DNA from: Halanaerobium praevalens DSM 2228
GTDB lineage: Bacteria > Bacillota > Halanaerobiia > Halanaerobiales > Halanaerobiaceae
NCBI RefSeq assembly: GCF_000165465.1
Contig: NC_017455.1
Span: 372,001-436,000 of the forward strand
Length of the DNA stretch: 64,000 bases
Direction of reading: 5' to 3'
This document shows, one piece after another, positions 61,239 through 64,000 of this stretch. Under the pieces are notes generated by a model. It ran no database searches and was not told where the DNA came from. It saw only the letters and a program-made list of their open reading frames with translations. Both the position numbers and the translations under genes were made by a program. Numbering within the stretch: the first letter of the stretch is position 1; every line of letters begins with the position of its first letter.

Positions 61239-61692
61239 TTTTGAAAGAAGCTTAGACTATTTAAAGATGTTATTAATTGTTGGTTTTTTAATTTTAGTTG
61301 GGCAAAAATTTGGTTATGGAATAGCAATCATTCCTGCTTTACCAGGAATGTTAATCGTGATCTTAATTTCTTTTTTAGCTTTAACAGTCAAGGATAGTTT
61401 TCCCAAACTACAATTTCCAGCTTTTGCTTGGGCTTCTTTGACAGCTTTAATTTTGAGTATGCCTTTTATGCCAACTGCAGAATTATTTTTGAAATATACA
61501 AATGAAGTTAATTTTTTAGGGACTACAACCCCTATTTTAGCTTTTGCTGGTATATCAGTTGGAAATAAGATCGATAAATTGAAAAAATTAAGTTGGAAGG
61601 TTTTTATAGTAGCGATTGCTGTTTTTATAGGAACCTATTTTGGTTCTGCAATTGTAGCTCAGATAGTACTTAAATTACAAGGAATAATTTAA
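61228..61692 (+). CDS. small membrane protein, partner of the DUF3100 protein
   Basis: The 154-residue protein has about five hydrophobic segments (MLLIVGFLILVGQKFGYGI, ALPGMLIVILISFLALTV, PAFAWASLTALILSM, VFIVAIAVFIGTYFGSAI). ATG 61228 lies inside the DUF3100 gene, with AGAGGTG 7 bases upstream, so the two proteins are translationally coupled and probably form one transporter. No named family is recognised. Confidence 0.72.
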   Translation: MSLNFERSLDYLKMLLIVGFLILVGQKFGYGIAIIPALPGMLIVILISFLALTVKDSFPKLQFPAFAWASLTALILSMPFMPTAELFLKYTNEVNFLGTTTPILAFAGISVGNKIDKLKKLSWKVFIVAIAVFIGTYFGSAIVAQIVLKLQGII

Positions 61693-61707
61693 AGGAGAGG
61701 GTTAATT

Positions 61708-63030
61708 TTGCAAAAAGCAGAAATTAAAGCAAAAATACTTGAGGTTATTGATGCTAATCAGGAAAAAATAATTGAAATTGTAAATGAGATTTATCAAAAT
61801 CCAGAACTAGGTTATAAAGAGAAGAAGACAACTGAAATATTAGCTTCTGCTTTTAAGGAATTGGAAATTGATTTTGAAAAAAATAAGCCTTTAACTGGAA
61901 TTAATTCTATTTTTAAAATGGACAATCCTGGCCCAACTATTGCAGTTTTAGGAGAATTAGATGCTGTAACTTGTGCTGAACATCCTGATGCAGATCCAAA
62001 AACAAATGCTATCCATGCTTGTGGCCATAATATTCAGTTAGGAGTAATGTATGGAATAGCAGCTGCTTTTAAAAAAGCTGGGATAGAATCCGAACTGGCT
62101 GGAGCCCTTAAATTTATTAGTACACCAGCTGAGGAATTTATTGAATTAGAATATAGAGATCAATTAAAAAAATCTGATCAAATCAGCTTTTTTGGAGGTA
62201 AACAGGAACTAATAAAAAGAGGCTACTTTAAAGATGTAGATATTTCAATTATGATGCATTCTTTAGATTTAGCTTCAAAAAAAGCCTTGATTGCTCCTAA
62301 AGGGAATGGCTTTATTGGTAAAAAAGTTAAATTTACTGGTCAGGAATCTCATGCTGGCTCAGCTCCTGAAAAGGGAATAAATGCCTTAAATGCAGCTGTA
62401 TTGGCAATGAATAATATTAATGCACAGCGAGAAACATTTGCTGAATCAGATAAAATTAGAGTACATCCAATTATTACTAAGGGTGGGGATATAGTAAATA
62501 TTGTTCCAGCAGATGTAAGATTAGAAAGTTATGTTCGAGCTAGAAATATTGGAGCTATCAAAAAAGCTAATCTTAAAGTTGATCGTTCTTTAAAAGCCGC
62601 TGCAATGGCAGTAGGAGCTGAAGTTGAAATAAAAGATATACCAGGTTATTTACCTTTACTAAATAATCAAGATTTAGATAATATTTTAAAAGAAAATCTT
62701 TTAGAATTGATAGAGGCAGAAGATATAACAGTTGGGGGAGACTTTACTGGTTCTTTTGATTTTGGAGATATCTCTCATTTGATGCCTGCACTCCATCCCT
62801 TTTTTGGTGGAGTTGAAGGAGATTTGCATACCAGAAATTTTAAAACTAAAGCTCAAAAAACAGCAGTTATTCTGCCGATTAAAGCTTTATCTTTAACAAT
62901 TATTGAGCTTTTATATAATGAAGCTCATTTAGCAAAAAAAATAGTAAATAACTTTAGAGCACCACTTATACAATCAGAATATTTAAAATTACTAGGATCT
63001 TTTGCTAAAGAAACACTTTATCAAGCTTAA
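61708..63030 (+). CDS. M20-family metallohydrolase (AbgB/amidohydrolase-like)
   Basis: The 440-residue protein has LGELDAVTCAEHPDA, AIHACGHNIQLGVMYGIAAA (metal-binding His), FISTPAEEFIELE and the lid-domain motif FTGQESHAGSAPEKGINALN. The C-terminal region GVEGDLHTRNF adds a last ligand. It should hydrolyse an amide, probably an N-acyl amino acid or acyl-peptide brought in by the DUF3100 pair. The start is TTG 61708 with AGGAGAGGG 6 bases upstream. One in-frame unit with the preceding two genes. Confidence 0.9.
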   Translation: MQKAEIKAKILEVIDANQEKIIEIVNEIYQNPELGYKEKKTTEILASAFKELEIDFEKNKPLTGINSIFKMDNPGPTIAVLGELDAVTCAEHPDADPKTNAIHACGHNIQLGVMYGIAAAFKKAGIESELAGALKFISTPAEEFIELEYRDQLKKSDQISFFGGKQELIKRGYFKDVDISIMMHSLDLASKKALIAPKGNGFIGKKVKFTGQESHAGSAPEKGINALNAAVLAMNNINAQRETFAESDKIRVHPIITKGGDIVNIVPADVRLESYVRARNIGAIKKANLKVDRSLKAAAMAVGAEVEIKDIPGYLPLLNNQDLDNILKENLLELIEAEDITVGGDFTGSFDFGDISHLMPALHPFFGGVEGDLHTRNFKTKAQKTAVILPIKALSLTIIELLYNEAHLAKKIVNNFRAPLIQSEYLKLLGSFAKETLYQA

Positions 63031-63040
63031 AATTCAATTT

Positions 63041-63082
63041 AAAAGCAGTTAGCTGTTAATTTTTACAGTTAACTGCTTTTTT
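63041..63082 (+). terminator. terminator after the M20 gene
   Basis: AAAAGCAGTTAGCTGT (63041-63056) pairs with ACAGTTAACTGCTTTT (63065-63080), with one mismatch, followed by TT. Confidence 0.85.
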
Positions 63083-63109
63083 AAAATTTGTGTTCTTCAG
63101 CACTGATTT

Positions 63110-63137
63110 TTGACTGTTAAAATATTAAAATTAAAAT
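63110..63137 (+). promoter_or_regulatory. probable promoter for the DUF969/DUF979 genes
   Basis: TTGACT (63110-63115) and TAAAAT (63132-63137) are spaced by 16 bases, 36 bases before ATG 63174. Confidence 0.5.
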
Positions 63138-63173
63138 AACTATATTAAAAAAACAAGTAGAGAGGAGAAAAAA

Positions 63174-63860
63174 ATGATTAGATTAATTGGAGTTTTAATT
63201 ATTATTATCGGTTTCATCTTCAAATTTGATATTATTGCTGTTGTTTTAACAGCTGGAGTTGTAACTGGTTTAGTTGGTGGTCTTAGTTTAAATGAGATTT
63301 TAGTAACTTTGGGAGAGGCTTTTATTCAAAATAGGTATATGTCATTATTTTTAGTTACTTTACCTGTTATTGGAATTTTAGAACGTTATGGTTTAAAAGA
63401 GAGGGCAGCAGAATTAATAAAAAATATTAAAGCTGCAACCCCTGGAAAAGTTTTAAGTACTTATACTTTAATTAGAGAGCTAGCAGCGGCTTTTTCTTTA
63501 AGATTGGGTGGACATGTACAGTTTATTCGTCCTTTGATTTATCCAATGACAGAAGGAGCAGCTAAGGTTAGTTATCAAGATTTAGATGAAAAGAGTATTG
63601 AGGAGTTAAAAGGTTATGCAGCTTCTTCTGAGAACTTTGCTAACTTTTTTGGTCAGAATGTCTTTATAGCTGCTGGAGGAGTACTTTTAATTGTTGGTAC
63701 TTTAAGTGAATTAGGAATAGAAGTTACTCCACTAGAAGTTTCTAAGGCATCAGTACCAGTAGCAGTAATTGCTTTTGTTTTAGCAGTTATTTATTATAAT
63801 TTATTAGATAAGAGATTAGCGAGAAGATTGAAAAAGAAAAGTTCAGGAGGGGAGCAGTAA
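63174..63860 (+). CDS. DUF969-family transporter subunit (5-oxoproline transporter type)
   Basis: The 228-residue membrane protein has about five hydrophobic segments. The family pattern is GVLIIIIGFIFKFDIIAVVL, LPVIGILERYGLKERA, LRLGGHVQFIRPLIYPM and SENFANFFGQNVFIA. Members pair with a DUF979 subunit and are annotated in other genomes as 5-oxoproline or related carriers. The next gene begins two bases later. AGGAG lies 9 bases before ATG. Confidence 0.88.
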   Translation: MIRLIGVLIIIIGFIFKFDIIAVVLTAGVVTGLVGGLSLNEILVTLGEAFIQNRYMSLFLVTLPVIGILERYGLKERAAELIKNIKAATPGKVLSTYTLIRELAAAFSLRLGGHVQFIRPLIYPMTEGAAKVSYQDLDEKSIEELKGYAASSENFANFFGQNVFIAAGGVLLIVGTLSELGIEVTPLEVSKASVPVAVIAFVLAVIYYNLLDKRLARRLKKKSSGGEQ

Positions 63861-63862
63861 TT

Positions 63863-64000
63863 ATGCAAACATTACTTTTAGAAGCACTTTATATTATGGC
63901 TGGTTTGGTTTCTTTATTAACAGCCAAAATGGCTTATGCTGATCAAAAACATCCCTCACGTATTGGTTCTACAATTTTTTGGGGCCTTTTGGGATTTGTT
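63863..64000 (+). CDS. DUF979-family transporter subunit (partial, cut by window end)
   Basis: ATG 63863 follows AGGAGGGGAG and opens a frame to the window end: MQTLLLEALYIMAGLVSLLT, then AKMAYADQKHPSRIGSTIFW. The position directly after a DUF969 gene and the hydrophobic start fit the DUF979 partner. Only 46 residues are visible, so the call rests largely on context. Confidence 0.65.
   Translation, partial: MQTLLLEALYIMAGLVSLLTAKMAYADQKHPSRIGSTIFWGLLGFV

Overview
The window is a low-GC, AT-rich chromosome segment. It has strong AGGAGG-type ribosome binding sites, consensus TTGACA/TATAAT promoters and classic hairpin-plus-T-run terminators, so the organism belongs to the Bacillota. The gene content (PntAA/AB/B transhydrogenase, OPT peptide transporter, GalNAc catabolism, DUF969/DUF979 transporter) and codon use suggest a fermentative anaerobe of the Halanaerobiales type. 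That placement is inferred, not proven. Nearly every gene is on the + strand; only the first, cut by the window edge, is on the - strand.

Layout. 1-1.5 kb: an AAA-ATPase/PD-(D/E)XK protein on the - strand. 1.5-2.4 kb: a long leader with a SigA-type promoter, two copies of a 15-bp palindrome, a foldable RNA and two terminator-like hairpins. 2.4-24 kb: a surface-polysaccharide locus. It opens with a complete legionaminic-acid-type (nonulosonic acid) pathway: 4,6-dehydratase, aminotransferase, acyltransferase, NeuC-, NeuB- and NeuA-like enzymes, and an amidotransferase predicted to add an acetamidino group. It continues with a Wzx flippase, a Wzy-like polymerase, glycosyltransferases, an acetyltransferase, nucleotide-sugar enzymes and ManC. 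This part also contains decayed genes, including a GT4 glycosyltransferase split by an IS30-family element. 24-27.3 kb: a compact five-gene accessory operon (unknown protein, HEIGH metallopeptidase-like protein, dCTP deaminase/dUTPase-like protein, two very small proteins), flanked by direct repeats of a terminator-bearing sequence. 27.6-30.6 kb: a small membrane protein, a UvrD-type helicase with an embedded nuclease-like domain, and a 39-residue protein. 30.8-33.5 kb: the membrane phosphoglycosyltransferase that would start repeat-unit synthesis, an epimerase and a zinc-ribbon protein. 33.7-42.5 kb: phosphodiesterase, ankyrin-repeat protein, flavoprotein, PepD peptidase, OPT transporter and a PqqD-like protein. 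42.8-46.3 kb: a proton-translocating transhydrogenase whose B subunit carries a tandem duplication of its NADP-binding domain. 46.5-49.6 kb: a full-length membrane 4,6-dehydratase and an unknown exported protein. 49.6-60.1 kb: a GntR-controlled amino-sugar operon. 60.4-64 kb: a DUF3100 pair, an M20 hydrolase and a DUF969/DUF979 transporter that runs off the end.

How the genes work together. The 2.4-24 kb locus, with the phosphoglycosyltransferase at 30.8 kb and the dehydratase at 46.5 kb, can make a nucleotide-activated nonulosonic acid, build a lipid-linked repeat unit, flip it and polymerise it. The 49.6-60.1 kb operon reads as N-acetylgalactosamine use: ABC uptake, BadF-type kinase, AgaA/NagA deacetylase, AgaS deaminase/isomerase, PfkB-type tagatose-6-phosphate kinase and class II aldolase, ending in triose phosphates. 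Its Gfo/Idh/MocA oxidoreductase is broken by one in-frame TAG.

The best candidate for an undescribed system is the 24.3-27.3 kb operon. Other strong oddities are the duplicated PntB domain III, the attenuator-like leader at 1.7-2.3 kb, the hairpin between a Shine-Dalgarno sequence and the ankyrin start codon, and the 30-bp inverted repeat bracketing the polysaccharide locus. No tRNA, rRNA or CRISPR array was seen. All calls were made by reading the sequence; no database search was run.
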